From Triplophysa rosa (taxonomy: Eukaryota; Chordata; Actinopteri; Cypriniformes; Nemacheilidae): 64,000 bases of DNA. Below, piece after piece: positions 47,044 through 59,136 of this stretch (positions are counted from its first letter, which is position 1; each line of letters starts with the position of its first letter). The notes below the pieces were generated by a model. That model made no database searches, was not told where the DNA came from, and saw only the letters and a program-made list of their open reading frames with translations. The translations under genes were made by a program, and so were the position numbers. The DNA lies in the NCBI RefSeq assembly GCF_024868665.1, contig NC_079910.1, forward strand, positions 11,713,048 to 11,777,047. The letters run 5' to 3'.

Positions 47044-48779
47044 TCTTATCGTTGCAAAATGGTACAGATTACAGCGGCGACACAGCTGGAGAACCACGGA
47101 TACACAAATCTCTTAAATCCAGTGAGGTCGTTTTACATCTGTCATGTCTTACAATACACAGATGGGCATCTGATTTATCCTGGACGGTATCGGGGCAAAG
47201 GATGACCAAGATTAAAAAATCAGCAGCTATTATTTGTATTAAAAAAGCATTTAATTTTCATTGGTTAAGTCGTACGCAATGCCTACCAGAAATTCTCGCC
47301 AGAATGTCACTTCTTAAGTCTCACTTCGCTCAAAAGTTGTTCGTGCCCATAGTTCAGGTCAGAAAACATCCATCTCGTTTTCCAGATTGGTTTATATATT
47401 CCTTAATTTGCACTTGCATATTGTTTGAGTTCTCTTGAGGTGGAGTGTGCTTGTTGTTTGCCGAGCATCCTTTCACAGATGAGCCCACAGAGTGCAGTAC
47501 TAATCTCTTCCCATCCTTCCCTCTTCAGAGCACCGCCTCACAACTCTCTCTTTCTCTCTCTCTCTGCGATTACACCTGATACAACTCTCTCTCTCTCTCT
47601 GTTTTTCTCTCTCTCTTATTGTTTGATTCCCTTAATCCCCTCTGGATTTGTCCTTTTCTGTTTCCATTTTTTCCATTATGGCTAATGTTTTAACAGGATT
47701 TCAGATGCTTTAGCATCTTAGATTTCATGAAAACCGTGAATACACTTGGACCTGGATGAGAGAAATTGTTTGTATAGTGTGAGGTACCAGTCCGCATACA
47801 GACTCATCTCTCCTGCCAGGCAGTGTTTGGCAGCTGATGTCGGTTGTCTTGGTCATGGTCGTCCTAAGGGAGCTAATTGCTGTCACACTGCATTGGTCAC
47901 GGTTTGTTTGTGTTTCACCAGGGGCCATTGGCACAGTGTGTCACCTACGCTATCATCATCTTGTACTTTAATTTCTGAAATGTAGTATTGATTTTTTGAG
48001 TCTGTCTATCGTAACCTGTTTTCAGTGCAACTGTACAACTTTTCTAAAAGGATCTAGGAGTCTGAGAAAACTTTCTGGTAGAAAATGTTCCTGTGGCTTG
48101 TTAAAAAATTATGTAATGACACCTACCTTCGATTTGTATGCCCATGAAATTTTGCAAAACCAGATGGGTGCATAAATTAGAGGAGGAGCATACAATGTTT
48201 TGGAATTGTGGATCTTAGAGATAATGGCACATTGATCATACATAGCATCTGTGCACCATTTCAAATGGTAAAACAGAATTTGCATGTTTGTTTTTATACA
48301 GTATCATGCTGAAACCCTGACACACGGCATAGATATCTGCCAGCAGTCACACTGACAGAAGAGCACCGTACTCCCACACACAGAGACCTAACACAGTCTT
48401 ACAACACTCCAGAAAATGACTGGAGACAGTTTTGCACAGATCTGCTCTACACTCACATCATGTGGGCATGTATAAAATACTGAAGGTGTGGAACTTGTGA
48501 GATTAATTGAAAGACTTAAATCATTGGTTTCAGTGATGACAAACACAAAAATATGAAATCAACACATTCATATTTTAATACCAGAGGCTTTACAATGACA
48601 CTACAGCAACATGGTTTGCACACAAATACACAGGGTTAAATAACCAAATATAAATTAAATAAACAAATAAAAAATTAAGTTGCAAATAAAGCGGTACATT
48701 ATATTTGCCATTTTACACTTTTCTTAAAAAGTAAAATATAGACCTCTTCGAATGACACAATGCTGGTCCAGGAAAAACA
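47044..48779. other. Upstream flank of amigo3
   Basis: This should contain the 5' UTR and promoter of amigo3, possibly with a noncoding first exon, since AMIGO genes often have one; no start site could be fixed. A CT-rich microsatellite lies at 47543-47616. The rest, up to the DIRS-like element, is AT-rich with no recognisable gene. Confidence 0.45.
47543..47616 (+). repeat. CT microsatellite, interrupted
   Basis: Several runs of (CT)n are separated by short interruptions such as GCGATTACACCTGATACAA. On the minus strand this is a GA-rich tract about 500 bases upstream of the amigo3 start. Confidence 0.85.
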
Positions 48780-49177
48780 TCTTGGTTACGTATGTATGAG
48801 GGGGAGAACTCATGGGAAAAATATGCGGATTGAAGAGTTAACCGCAAGATGGGAGTTCACCTAGGGAGGTCATGGGTTGCCTAGGCGGGAACCACTCATG
48901 AGAATACATCAGACGGAATCACCCAGTGGGGGGAGTTACCACGTCTGGAGCACTAGGTCCGGTTAGAGTTATGTGGTGGATAACTCAACTGTTACCCGGC
49001 CTAAGGGGGCAGGGCTGCTCTGCCCAGCCCGTTCCCCAGGAAGGTGCTTAGTCATGGATGGAATGCCTATTCTTCACCCAGTGGGGGGAAGAAGGGAGGC
49101 GGAAATAGCGCACTGACCCACCTAGAGGGAAGGGGGAAGGCGCTTTCGCAGGCGTACGCCCTACCGGTCGCCGTTTC

Positions 49178-50242
49178 TCACCTGTTGCCCTGCAAGACAC
49201 GGGCTGACACCGGTTCCACTCGGAGGTTGTAAAACCTCGCCAAGGTGTTGGGCTTAGCCCAACCCGCAGCTCGGCAGATGTCTGCCAGAGAGGCACCCTG
49301 AGCCAGTGCCCACGAGGAGGCCACACCCCGGGTGGATTGTGCCCTCACTGCCAACGGACACAGGCGATCTTGAGACCGGTACTCCGTAGTGATGGCGTCC
49401 ACGATCCAGTGCGCCAGTCTCTGTTTGGAGACAGCCCTCCCCTTCTGCTGATCTCCAAAACAGACAAAGAGCTGCTCAGAGCTTCTGAAGCTCTGCGTGC
49501 GGAACAAGTATAGGTGCAATGCGCGTACTGGACACAACACGGATGGGGTTGGGTCTTCCTCCCCAGTGGGGAGCACCTGCAAGTTCACCACCTGGTCCCG
49601 AAAGGGAGTGGTGGGAACTTTGGGCACGTAGCCAGGCCGTGGTCTCAGGATCACGTGAGAGTCTCCAGGCCCGAATTCTAGGCACTCTGTGGACACAGAG
49701 AATGCTTGTAGGTCCCCTACCCTCTTGATGGAGGCGAGCGCCACCAGAAGAGCCTTCTTCATCGTCAGATGAGAAAGAGCGGCGTCTCCCAGGGGCTCGA
49801 GGGGGGGCCTCTGGAGGTCCGCCAGGATGACTTCAAGGTCCCAAGAGGGTATGGAGTGTTGACGCGGCGGATTCAGCCTTCTCGCGCACCTAAGGAACCT
49901 AATGACCAGGCCGTGCTGTCCTAGAGACTTGTCAGCAACTGGTTTGTGATGTGCTGCGATAGCGGCAACATACACTTTCAGTGTGGAAGGGGAGAGATTA
50001 CTCTCAAGTCTCTGTTGTAGGAAGGACAGTACGTTCCCGATTGAGCATCTCTGTGGGTCTTCTCCTCGAGAAGAACACCAGGAAGAGAAGAGGTGCCACT
50101 TCAAGGCGTACAGCCGCCTAGTGGCAGGGGCCCTAGCCTGAGGGATTGTCTTAACCACCGCAGGGGGTAGGCCACTCAGGGTCTCCTCGTCCCATCCAGG
50201 AGCCAGACATGGAGGTTCCAGAGGTCTGGTCTCGGGTGCCAC
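49178..50242 (-). pseudogene. DIRS tyrosine recombinase, open frame with altered catalytic residue
   Basis: The frame is open for 354 codons. The catalytic landmarks of tyrosine recombinases can be followed: SIKRVGDLQAFS carries the first arginine, RAQSTRGVASSWA is the box that normally reads H-x-x-R, GWAKPNT carries the Trp/His position and ARFYNL carries the nucleophilic tyrosine. In this copy the box-II histidine is Gln, encoded by CAA at 49339-49337. This enzyme integrates the circular cDNA in DIRS elements. The upstream limit begins at a GTG and is not a real start; the true frame probably overlaps the RNase H region. Confidence 0.8.
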
Positions 50243-50413
50243 AATGTGCCCTTCCCCTGCGAAAGAAGGTCCTTCGTCAGGGGAATCGGCCAGGGGGAGT
50301 TGTCGTCAGAAGCATCAGCTCTGAGAACCAAGTGCGATTGGGCCAGTAGGGCGCAACCAGTACCACTTGATGCTCCTCTTCCCTGACCTTGCACAGCACC
50401 TGTGCAATGAGGC

Positions 50414-51217
50414 TCACTGGGGGAAGGCGTACTTCCGCTTGTCCCGCGGCCAGCTGTGCGCTAAGGCATCTGTGCCGAGGGGACCCTCGGTCAGGGAGTA
50501 CCAAAGCTGGCAATGGGTGGAGTCCGGGGAGGCATACAGTTCCACCTGCGCCTGGCCGAACTGCTCCCATATGAGCCGGACTGCGCGGGGATGGAGTCGC
50601 CACTCTCCACGAGGCATTGACTGACGAGAGCGCGCGTCGGCTGTCTGGTTCAGGTCTCCTGGGATGTGTGTGGCTCGCAGGGAGCTGATCACCTGCTGAC
50701 TCCAGAGGAGGAGGCGTCGGGCGAGTTGTGTTAGCTGCCGTGAGCGTATGCCACCCTGGCAATTGATGTACGCTACGGCAGTTGTGCTGTCTGACTGGAC
50801 CAGCATGTGCTTGCCCTGCACGAGGGGCTGCAGCCTCCTCAGTGCAAGTAGCACAGCCAACAACTCTAGGCAGTTGACGTGCCAACGCAGGCGGGGGCCC
50901 GTCCACCGCCCCGAAACTGCGTGCCCGTTGCACACGGCACCCCAACCCTGCAGGGAGGCATCCGTCGGGGAGGACCGCCCCTCGAAAGCGAACCGTAGGA
51001 ACGGCCAATGACGAGGAAGAATCGAGACATGAAAGTACAGGTCGATTGCCATGAACCAATCCTGATGTCTGACAGACGCCAGGATGCGCCTCTGTGTGAG
51101 CATCCTGAACGGCAGCTTGTGTAGGTGTCTGTTCAGGGTACGCAGATCCAGAATGGGGCGCAACCCCCCACCTTTCTTGGGGACAATGAAGTACGGGCTG
51201 TAAAACCCGCTGAACAT
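50414..51217 (-). pseudogene. DIRS reverse transcriptase/RNase H with the catalytic core deleted
   Basis: The first 80 codons are the N-terminal part of a DIRS reverse transcriptase (FIVPKKGGGLRPILDLRTLN, then AIDLYFHVSILP). At about 50975 the frame passes directly into the RNase H domain (TDASLQGWGAV, then NCLELLAVLLAL, VQSDSTTAVAYIN and ADARSRQ). The intervening palm with the YxDD-type motif is absent, an in-frame loss of a few hundred bases compared with complete elements. Motif A also looks three residues short (IDL directly followed by YFHV). A downstream ending with YAFPQ is usual for this region. Confidence 0.8.
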
Positions 51218-52075
51218 CTCGGCTAGAGGGACGGGCTAGATCGCTTCCTTCACCAGAAGGGTGGCGACCTCGGCCCGAAGCACGGGAGCATCCTCGCCTC
51301 TGACTGAGGTAGAGAGGACGCCCCGAAACTAGGGCGGGCGTCTGGCGAATTGGATCGCTTAGCCGAGACGGATCGTCCTCCCTAGCCACCGTGACGGCCT
51401 GGGAAGCCGTAGCCAGGCTCCCAGGAACCGAGACAGGGGGACTAGGGGTTCGATCTGCTTCATCATCACCCCGGGGGGTGGTTCGATGGCGAGCAGTGCG
51501 GATCCCTCGCCCGGGGGGGGGCCCCCGGGGAAAAGGTCGGCTCTGCTGACTTACCTGCCTGGCGATGACGCAGCTCAACGCACCGTCTGACTGAGAGTGC
51601 TGAGGGCTGCTGAGTGGGCTCGACACTGTGTCTCGCCACGACACAACGTCGAGTTGCCGATCACCATCACGTAGAGGGTGAGAGCGGCTTTAATTCTGAC
51701 CCAGAGAGAGAGGAAACTCTTTTTGTGAGTATGTGGGCGCTAGTCCCCCGGAGGGGCCCAGCAGATGCTGAGACGGGGCAGGAACCGTCCCAATCCGGCC
51801 GCCCAGCGATGGAATGGCTGGGGGGGCCCGATGGTACACTCGATCTCCCTTGGGTCCTGCTGTCAGGGCCGCTTCTGCTTCCGCAACGGCTACTGACGGG
51901 GCAGTGGCTTCCTCTTCGATGCCCTGTTCCGGGAGGCTGCCTTCCTAGGGGGCGCTGGAGCCGGAGCCGGCAACGAGGAGGGCCCAGGCTGCTGGGAAGC
52001 AGACGACGCACAGGATCTCGACAACCGGAAGGCGCCCGAGTCGCGGCGGTGCAGGATGTGCTTAATGGCCTCCGT

Positions 52076-53065
52076 CTACTTCTTCATCGTCGAGAACTGC
52101 TGGGAGAAGTCCTTGACGGTATCACCAAACAGCCCCCCCTGCGAGATGGGTGCGTCGAGAAAGCGAACTTTCTCAGCGTCCCGCATCTGCACAAGGTTGA
52201 GCCAGAGGTGTCTCTCCTGGACCACCATAGTGGACATCGCCCGATCCAGGGCCCGCACGGTCACCTTAGTCGCCCGTAGAGTGAGATTGGTGGCGGTGCG
52301 GAGTTCCTGCATTAGCGCTGGGTCGGTCCTCCCCTCGTGGAACTCCTTCAACGCCTTGGCCTGGTGGACTTGCAGGATGGCCATGGCGTGGAGGGAGGAG
52401 GCAGCCTGGCCCGCAGCAGCGTAAGCCTTTGACACCAGAGATGCCGAAAACTTACACGCCTTGGACGGGGGTCTAGGCCGACCCCTCCAGATGGCGGCCG
52501 TCTGCGGGCACAGGTGTACCGCGACGGCCCATTCCACTTGGGGGATGTCGACATAGCCCCTGGCTGCCCCACCATCGAGGGAAGTGAGAGAGACAGAGAC
52601 GCACTGAAAAGGGGGCGTTCCACGTCTTACTGAGCTCCTCATGCACCTCCGGGAAAAACGGGACCAAGCAACATCTCATCATCATCACCTACTTCCGAGT
52701 ATGTGGCGGAGGAACAAGACGGGGTAGGACCATCTCCTGGGGGACGATCAGACGAGCGAGATGGGGCGCGAGCGGTCCGCGAGCCTGTGGCTGACAGGTT
52801 GCTGCTCACAGAGCTCCCCTTATCACCCCCGCCGCTCACCGTCAGGGATGGCAGAGCCGTAGCCGCTGCGGTCCTAGGACGGGAAGCTGACGAGGTGGCG
52901 GCTGCTTCCAAAAAGAAAACAGCTACCCGTGACCGCAACGTCTGAATAGTCAGACGTATCCATAAATGCTGCCTCAGCTTGCCGGAGACCCAAACACTTG
53001 AGACAGACATCGTGTCCGTCCCCCTCCTCAATGAGTGCGTTGCACCCACGAGAACAACAGGACAT
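52076..53065 (-). pseudogene. DIRS gag-like region, frameshifted
   Basis: Family-typical pieces lie in different frames. The beginning (53065 downward) reads a Cys-containing segment EEGDGHDVCLKCLGLRQAEAAF; the middle near 52640-52690 reads FPEVHEELSKTW; and the long frame 52642-52076 reads AYAAAGQAASSLHAMAILQ, then ERHLWLNL and FLDAPISQGGLFGDTV. At least two frameshifts therefore separate the start from the body. The remaining DNA from 52075 to 51218 is degraded or linker sequence with no clear frame. Confidence 0.75.
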
Positions 53066-54250
53066 GCCGCGCTGGAGAAATTTGCTCTTTTAGAACTAAA
53101 ACAGAAAAAACTCTAACACCTCTGGAACTGCCGAGACGCCCAGGGGAAGTCGCTGCAGGAAGGGACAGTCCGCTGCACCACGTTGTACAGATTCCAGCAG
53201 AAAATAGATCAGTATAGACCGTAATGTGATCATAAGATCGAAGGCTCCGAAGAACAAAAGGTGAATGAATGAACACGCCGGCTTCCTTTTATACCCGGAT
53301 GTCCGGGGTGGAGTCCGGCATGCAAATTTCATTCGCCAATCTCATTCGCCTTTTCCAAATAGTCAGAAGACGATTGGTTCTCAAGAGCGAACCCCATCTG
53401 TCGATTCGACACAACATCGAGAGACCGACAGAAAGGGAACTCCTTGTTTCAATTCTTTAACATTAACGTTTGAACAAAATACAACCAACAGAATATTAAT
53501 AACCGTAATGAAATGTTAAACAACCATCTTTAAGATTTAATTCTATATGTAAGATTATAAAATACTAATAATAAATAAATACAACATGAAACCGGAAGTG
53601 CTTCTGGACCCGTGTTTACATCTTGCAAAGTGATCTAAATCATTTAATAAAATGATTAACAGTTCATACAAAACAATCGAAAGGTACGTAACGTTATTAC
53701 CATAAGTAACACCTGTACGCATCGTTTACAGAGACTAATGAAATATCCAAGTTGGCGACGCCTATTGCGGCGGAAAGTTCACAAAAGTAACACAGAAGCA
53801 ACAGCAAGATGTTAACATTTTTAATGAAAGTGCGAGTTCGCCAATCAAATATTAATTTACAAGCTTTAAAACAAATAATTTTCTTTGATTTATAACAGAA
53901 TCTTACGAAACGGATGAAATCAGCTCCACAAACAGCGACATAAACGCTTCAAGCCTTCGGATGACTCGCAGCTGTTACATCCGTACAGTGAGTTGACGTT
54001 ACCAGTATCCCACATGAAAACACGCACTACACTGCACACTTGTGGCTGAAGTGGCTGTCGTATTGTTAGATTTATCTATAGTTTATTTAGATGATAGCAA
54101 ACCAGGTTTAAGGTGGGACTTTTCCAAGTTCCTGAATTCGGCGAGATATGTTGACATGTAGTAAACTCTTGGCTTGTCAGTGCCTTAAGACTTGAAGTTT
54201 CATGTGTGGGAAATTTCACAAATCTTATTACACAAACTTGAGATGGAATC

Positions 54251-54673
54251 AATTGTGACTCTGGACAACAAAACCAGTTTTAAGTAGCACGGGAATATTT
54301 TTAGTAATTGGCAAAAATACATGGTATGGGTAAAAATTAACGATTTTTCTTTTTGCCAAAAATCATTAGGATATTAAGTAAAGATAATTTTTTATAAATT
54401 TCCTACTGTATATGTATAAAAACTTTATTTTTGTGAGTGGATGGCCTGCTACAGTGCCTCAGATTAACAACTTCAAAGTCGATTTTCTCAATGTTTAGAT
54501 TTTTTTGCACCCTCAGATTCCAGCTTTGTAAATAGTTGTTGTTCCGCCAGTGTCCTATCCTAACAAACCATATATTAATAGAAAGCTTATTTCTTCAGCT
54601 TTCAGATGATGTAAAAATCTCAATTTCGAAAAATTGACCCTTAAGACTGGTTTTGTCGTCCAGGGTCACAATT
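54251..54673. mobile_element. MITE F with 34-bp inverted ends
   Basis: The left end at 54251-54284 (AATTGTGACTCTGGACAACA, then AAACCAGTTTTAAG) and the right end at 54640-54673 are inverted copies with about three mismatches. The element is about 420 bp with no coding capacity. Confidence 0.85.
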
Positions 54674-55996
54674 ATAGAAACTGACTGAGAAGGTCCGTTT
54701 GAGATTAATTTACGTTTGGATTGTGTTAGTGCGCTCTCTAGCGGTCTATTGGTTACAGCACAGTACACTGAGTGTGTGTCCCTCTCGTGTAAATTTGTTG
54801 TACACAACCAGCAGGTGGAAGCATCCATACATTGTCATTTTATACAATTTGTTAATTGTAACTTCTGATGGGCAAAACAGTGATTTGATGTTTTTCCATT
54901 TTTTGATAATCTAATATTTGCTTTTGGGTAGTTGACGAATGTGTCCTATGGTGTGACATAGCAAAATTTAGATAACAAACTGTTAATCTTACATATTTGT
55001 TGTATGTTTTATATTATTAGCCTAATATGTATATTTATCATATAAAATAGCCTAAGAGAGATTATGCTTCATTGTTAGTTTTTTTTCTAAATTTTTGTGT
55101 CACACCAAAGGATAAATTTGCATAGCCTATTAGTCTGTCAGCTACCCCTTTCCATTAGTGTTTGCATGCAATAATTGTTACAATAAAGCAATTATAATAT
55201 TTTTTTATACAGGCAACTTGTTTGTAGATACATCGAAGGGTGTTTTTATAATTTTTCATTATGACAACATTGTTTGTTTTTGTTAATTCCTCTACTCACT
55301 TCCTCTAAGAATTATTTTCAGAGTGTTGGCCGGTGTAGTTAAAGAGACTCTGCAGAGGCGATCGATCGGGAACAACAAGCAGTAATTCCTCCTGGACTGG
55401 AGAATGTGCAGATGGGATCAATTGATCCAGAGTTCACCCAGGATACATCGAGGAGAGTCATAATTAGTAACATTGTGAGTGTGAGTAGATGTCTGTGTTT
55501 GTTCCTGTATAATGTGTCTTCATTTGCAAGACACATCTTTGCATTAAAAATAAGAGTTTTTTGCTTAAAGGTTTGTGTGAATCTTAGCAAAAAATGTAAC
55601 AACCTGTTCCTCTCTCTTATGCAAACATACAAATACAAATATGCATTTTAACCCAGTACCCAAATTAATGTTTTGTTTGTTAATTGTCTTTATAGTATTC
55701 AGAGATTTCTCGTGCAGGCTAAATGAGGTGCTGTTGCATAATTAACCCACATTTAAAGTGCAATGCAACTTGTTTTTAGACCACAGTGAAGAATTTGTCT
55801 CTCTTGCCTAATGACTAGAAGTCTTAAAGTATCGCCCCATTTCCAGTGATAGAAACATATGACTGATCTATTTGCTTTGCTCCTAATTATTGTAGGTCAT
55901 GCTTAGCTTGTGGTACACTGGATTATTTAGAATCAATTTATAGTTTTTTACTATTGGCTTGGAAATATGGAACATTAATGAGTAATATAAATATAC

Positions 55997-56462
55997 AGCT
56001 GTGGAAAACAAATAAGAGACCATTCCAAATATTATTTTAATCCGCATTTCTAGATGTATTATTGCCATTCCAGTCCAGTGTCTGTTGAATTTCAACAATA
56101 TTAAACCTCAGGAGTGACAAAGTCATCCAACATCAATGAGAAAGACTGACAGCATGACAAGACACACGAAAGCTGTGATAAAAATGGAGGTTATCACAAA
56201 ATAATATTTCTTAGAACTGTACCTAAATACATGTACAGATATTACTGTTGATTTCTTTGCCGTATTTAAGGTCAGAAAAAATACAGAGCATTTTTTCTGT
56301 TATTTTGACCCGACTTCTCTCCAGTTCTCATTTTCTGCAAATAAATGTAAATAGAAACTATATTTTTATTTGAAATTTGGTAGAAATATTGTTAACGGTT
56401 AACAGAATGAAACAAAAACGATCATTTTACCTAAACGGAAAATCATTTTGAAATGGTCTCTT
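55997..56462. mobile_element. MITE B copy 2
   Basis: The left end ACAGCTGTGGAAAACAAATAAGAGACCATT and the right end AAATGGTCTCTT contain the inverted pair AAGAGACCATT/AATGGTCTCTT. It is the more complete member of the family found in the dnah12 intron at 7305-7695. Confidence 0.75.
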
Positions 56463-57139
56463 CTCCGCGGCTGCCACAGCCAGCCTGCCCCACCCAGTAA
56501 TGCGGACCGCGACAATATTACTAACTACCGCTAGAGAGCAGTAGTGTCACAATATTACACACTTCACTTGTTCGCTTCATTAGCGATGCTGTCAGAGTGA
56601 TGCACCCCATAACCCGTGTCATTTGTTATAATTGCTGGAGCACGCGAGGCGCAGGAGGGTTCGAGGAAGGATCACAAATTCTTCATTTCGAAGGTGAAAT
56701 TGAAAGCTAATATTATTCATTTCATTGGAAACTACAGTGAAAGACTTGTAATGAAAAGCAAACAAGTATTTCCTTTACAGCCTTTTAATGCAACTCAACT
56801 ATCTCATTTTACTCGCTTTAAATACTCTCAATCCTATGGCCACTGCTAAAAATGATTTCCATCGATTTGTTGATTTCGTGGACCTTCACAACTCTTAGAA
56901 ACCAATTGATCCCTTTAGCCTCTTTCTCTGTTTTGATGTTAAATGTTTATTTTCGTGTCACGGTCAAAGAAAAGCGTTTTCTGTCAAAGTAACTAGGAGT
57001 AGAACATATACAGCATGCAGGCAGCGCGTTTGAAGCGTTCAGGGGAGGGCGAAATAAGCATTGCTGAGCCAGTGGAGATACTCGTGCGAGGAGCATCGGT
57101 CCGAAAGCTGAACTGAAGAGCGAAATCACTGGCATAACG

Positions 57140-57254
57140 CGAGTGTCACAGGCGTGAGAAGTGCGTCGAGATGTTTATCTGACTGAAGTTTGGAAGAAGG
57201 TCACTCTTACTCACGGACTTTGGGACAGGCGCTTGTGTTGGACACAATTAAAAG
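57140..57254 (+). promoter_or_regulatory. Weak candidate 5' noncoding exon
   Basis: A CpG-bearing stretch from about 57000 ends in ACACAATTAAAAG followed by GTAATC, a possible donor at 57255. It could be a first exon of a gene lying to the right. There is no coding evidence and no upstream element that fixes a start, so this is a guess. Confidence 0.15.
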
Positions 57255-59136
57255 GTAATCATTCACATGGGAAAGAGAATATTGAAAGTTGTGCTGGCCG
57301 CAGTTTTGTGCATGCTTTGCGACGAGCCACCTCTGTAATGCAACCTATGTTTAGATGATGAAATAGCATTTACATGATAGAAGGTTTTTAACCGTTGGTA
57401 GCAATTTGTGATAAAGAATTGTATAGGCTTAAATAGATTCCTGATGAAATAGAAAGTGTACAAATCATTTTGGATAGCGCTTAAAATTATTGCTTTAAAC
57501 TCGTAATGATTTATCCTTTTCTTGTCAGGAGCAGCATGGTTGATCATAGCCTTTAACGTTACTACTGCCAAATGCGTTTTTAAGTTTCAAGGATGGGTAG
57601 AGCGATGCAGGTTTCTGCTGCCATGCAGCTTCTCCGGTGTGTTTGCCTTTCACGGGTTTTGGAGATGCTGTTCCGCATTTAGATCTCAGCATTGCCACAA
57701 CCCCTATCGTTAGCTGTTTTCCTGCTCACGTGAATAAAGGAGTACTGCATACCTCTCATGGGTTAGTTAAGAGAATGAGCACTTCTATAATAGCGAATAG
57801 TCTGAGTATGCTTATCTTGCCTGAGAAGCAGCTAACTTTATTATTCGCTTGGTTGAACAAATCCAATAACAAAAGCTTTCTACTGTACACACTGCACTCA
57901 TAATCTCGACTAATTTCATCACCTGTTGCCTGGCGTTTCAGATGTGGGATTAACATTTCAGCAAAATAATTTATACAGAGACCTTTAATACATATTGTAT
58001 ACAGAAACCTTAATATGCCCATCATCTGTTTATTCTCAATGCTTATTATAACGCTTCCTCGTTTATTTACATCATTCACCTGACTTCAAATTCTTATTGG
58101 GGTGTAGGCCTACATTGCGGTTTCATTTATTTATCAAAAGTGATGGGAACACACAAACAATAAAAATAGAGCCAACAAAAGCAGTCATTTGTGTAATAGA
58201 ACGTAAGCCTCGGGGTCTTTTTTATTTCATATGGGGCTCTGCTTACAGTCAGCTTAATATATAAATTGTAATATATAAAAAAAAGATGTTTATTATTTGC
58301 TTTATGTATTCGAATCTTTGTTGACTGACTATTTTGGTGTTTTAATGAAAGAAAACAAAAAAATTGTCATTAAACGGTATATAATCTATTTTGCGATTTC
58401 GCTGGCACATTAAGACAAGTGATATCGATGAGCCAGAAGATCGCGTGATGTGCGCACTCTCGTGTTTATGTCACTGTCAACTGGCTACGGGTAGGGGTAA
58501 AATCTAATATAACAAACTTTAAAGCGACACTTTAGAACTTTTGCTCACGATTGCCCCATGTGGTTGATAAGCGCAAATGTCTGTTACCAGTGTTGTAAAG
58601 AATGTGGTTGTATAAGCTTCCCCATGGGCAGCGCAATACACGTTCATTTGTTTACTACGCTGATGGAACTGGCGAATGCAGAAATGTTGTTTGGAAACCA
58701 TATCGCACTCTTCCGCAGGAAGGGGATGGGCGGGGCTGTGTGTACCGACCCGAACACAGAATTTACAGTGTGGTTGTAGCCGCTATGAGGCTGCTCAGGT
58801 AGCAGTGGCAATAGAATCGGTCCGTTTAAGAGTTTTTCTACCACTGAAATAATTTTAGAGACATTATTTTAAGCTTGAAAAAGTTTTGTAATAACCTAAA
58901 TAGTTAACTAACCTATAAATAAACTAACCTCAGACAGCTTTCTGCAGCTGCTGTTAACATGTTAAGAGATTATAGCCCACATAAGAGATTTTATCAACAT
59001 TTTCAAAACATTTGCAATCACAGTTAATCGCGTGTTCTTTGTTTCCCTTTTACGGGTCACAATTCTATATTTAATTTATGTGCGAATTAATTTATTATTG
59101 CCTCATTTTCTAGTCTGACCTCTTAGTTCTGTTTGT

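Larger units (their letters stand above)
48780..53440 (-). mobile_element. DIRS-like tyrosine-recombinase retrotransposon, decayed copy
   Basis: In minus-strand order the element holds a gag-like region, a shortened reverse transcriptase joined to RNase H, and a tyrosine recombinase; that combination defines the DIRS order. It is much richer in GC than its flanks. The end near 48781 carries TTGGTTACGTATGTA, and the other end near 53407-53440 carries CGACACAACATCGAGAGACCGAC with AAAGGGAAC; similar words mark the ends of fish DIRS elements (from memory). Boundaries are approximate. Since gag is frameshifted, the reverse transcriptase core is missing and the recombinase has a changed catalytic residue, the copy should be unable to move by itself. 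Confidence 0.88.

Noticed and set aside
47044..47097. N-terminal extension of amigo3 by 18 codons
   Set aside because: It begins with GTG, and the ATG at 47043 is followed at once by a normal signal peptide.
50277..51644. 455-codon open frame on the minus strand across the DIRS reverse transcriptase
   Set aside because: Wrong frame: its residues are a shifted reading of the true reverse transcriptase/RNase H frame at 50414-51217, which carries the family motifs.
51614..52279. 221-codon open frame on the plus strand inside the DIRS element
   Set aside because: Antisense to the gag-like region, composition of a GC-rich shadow, no recognisable motif.
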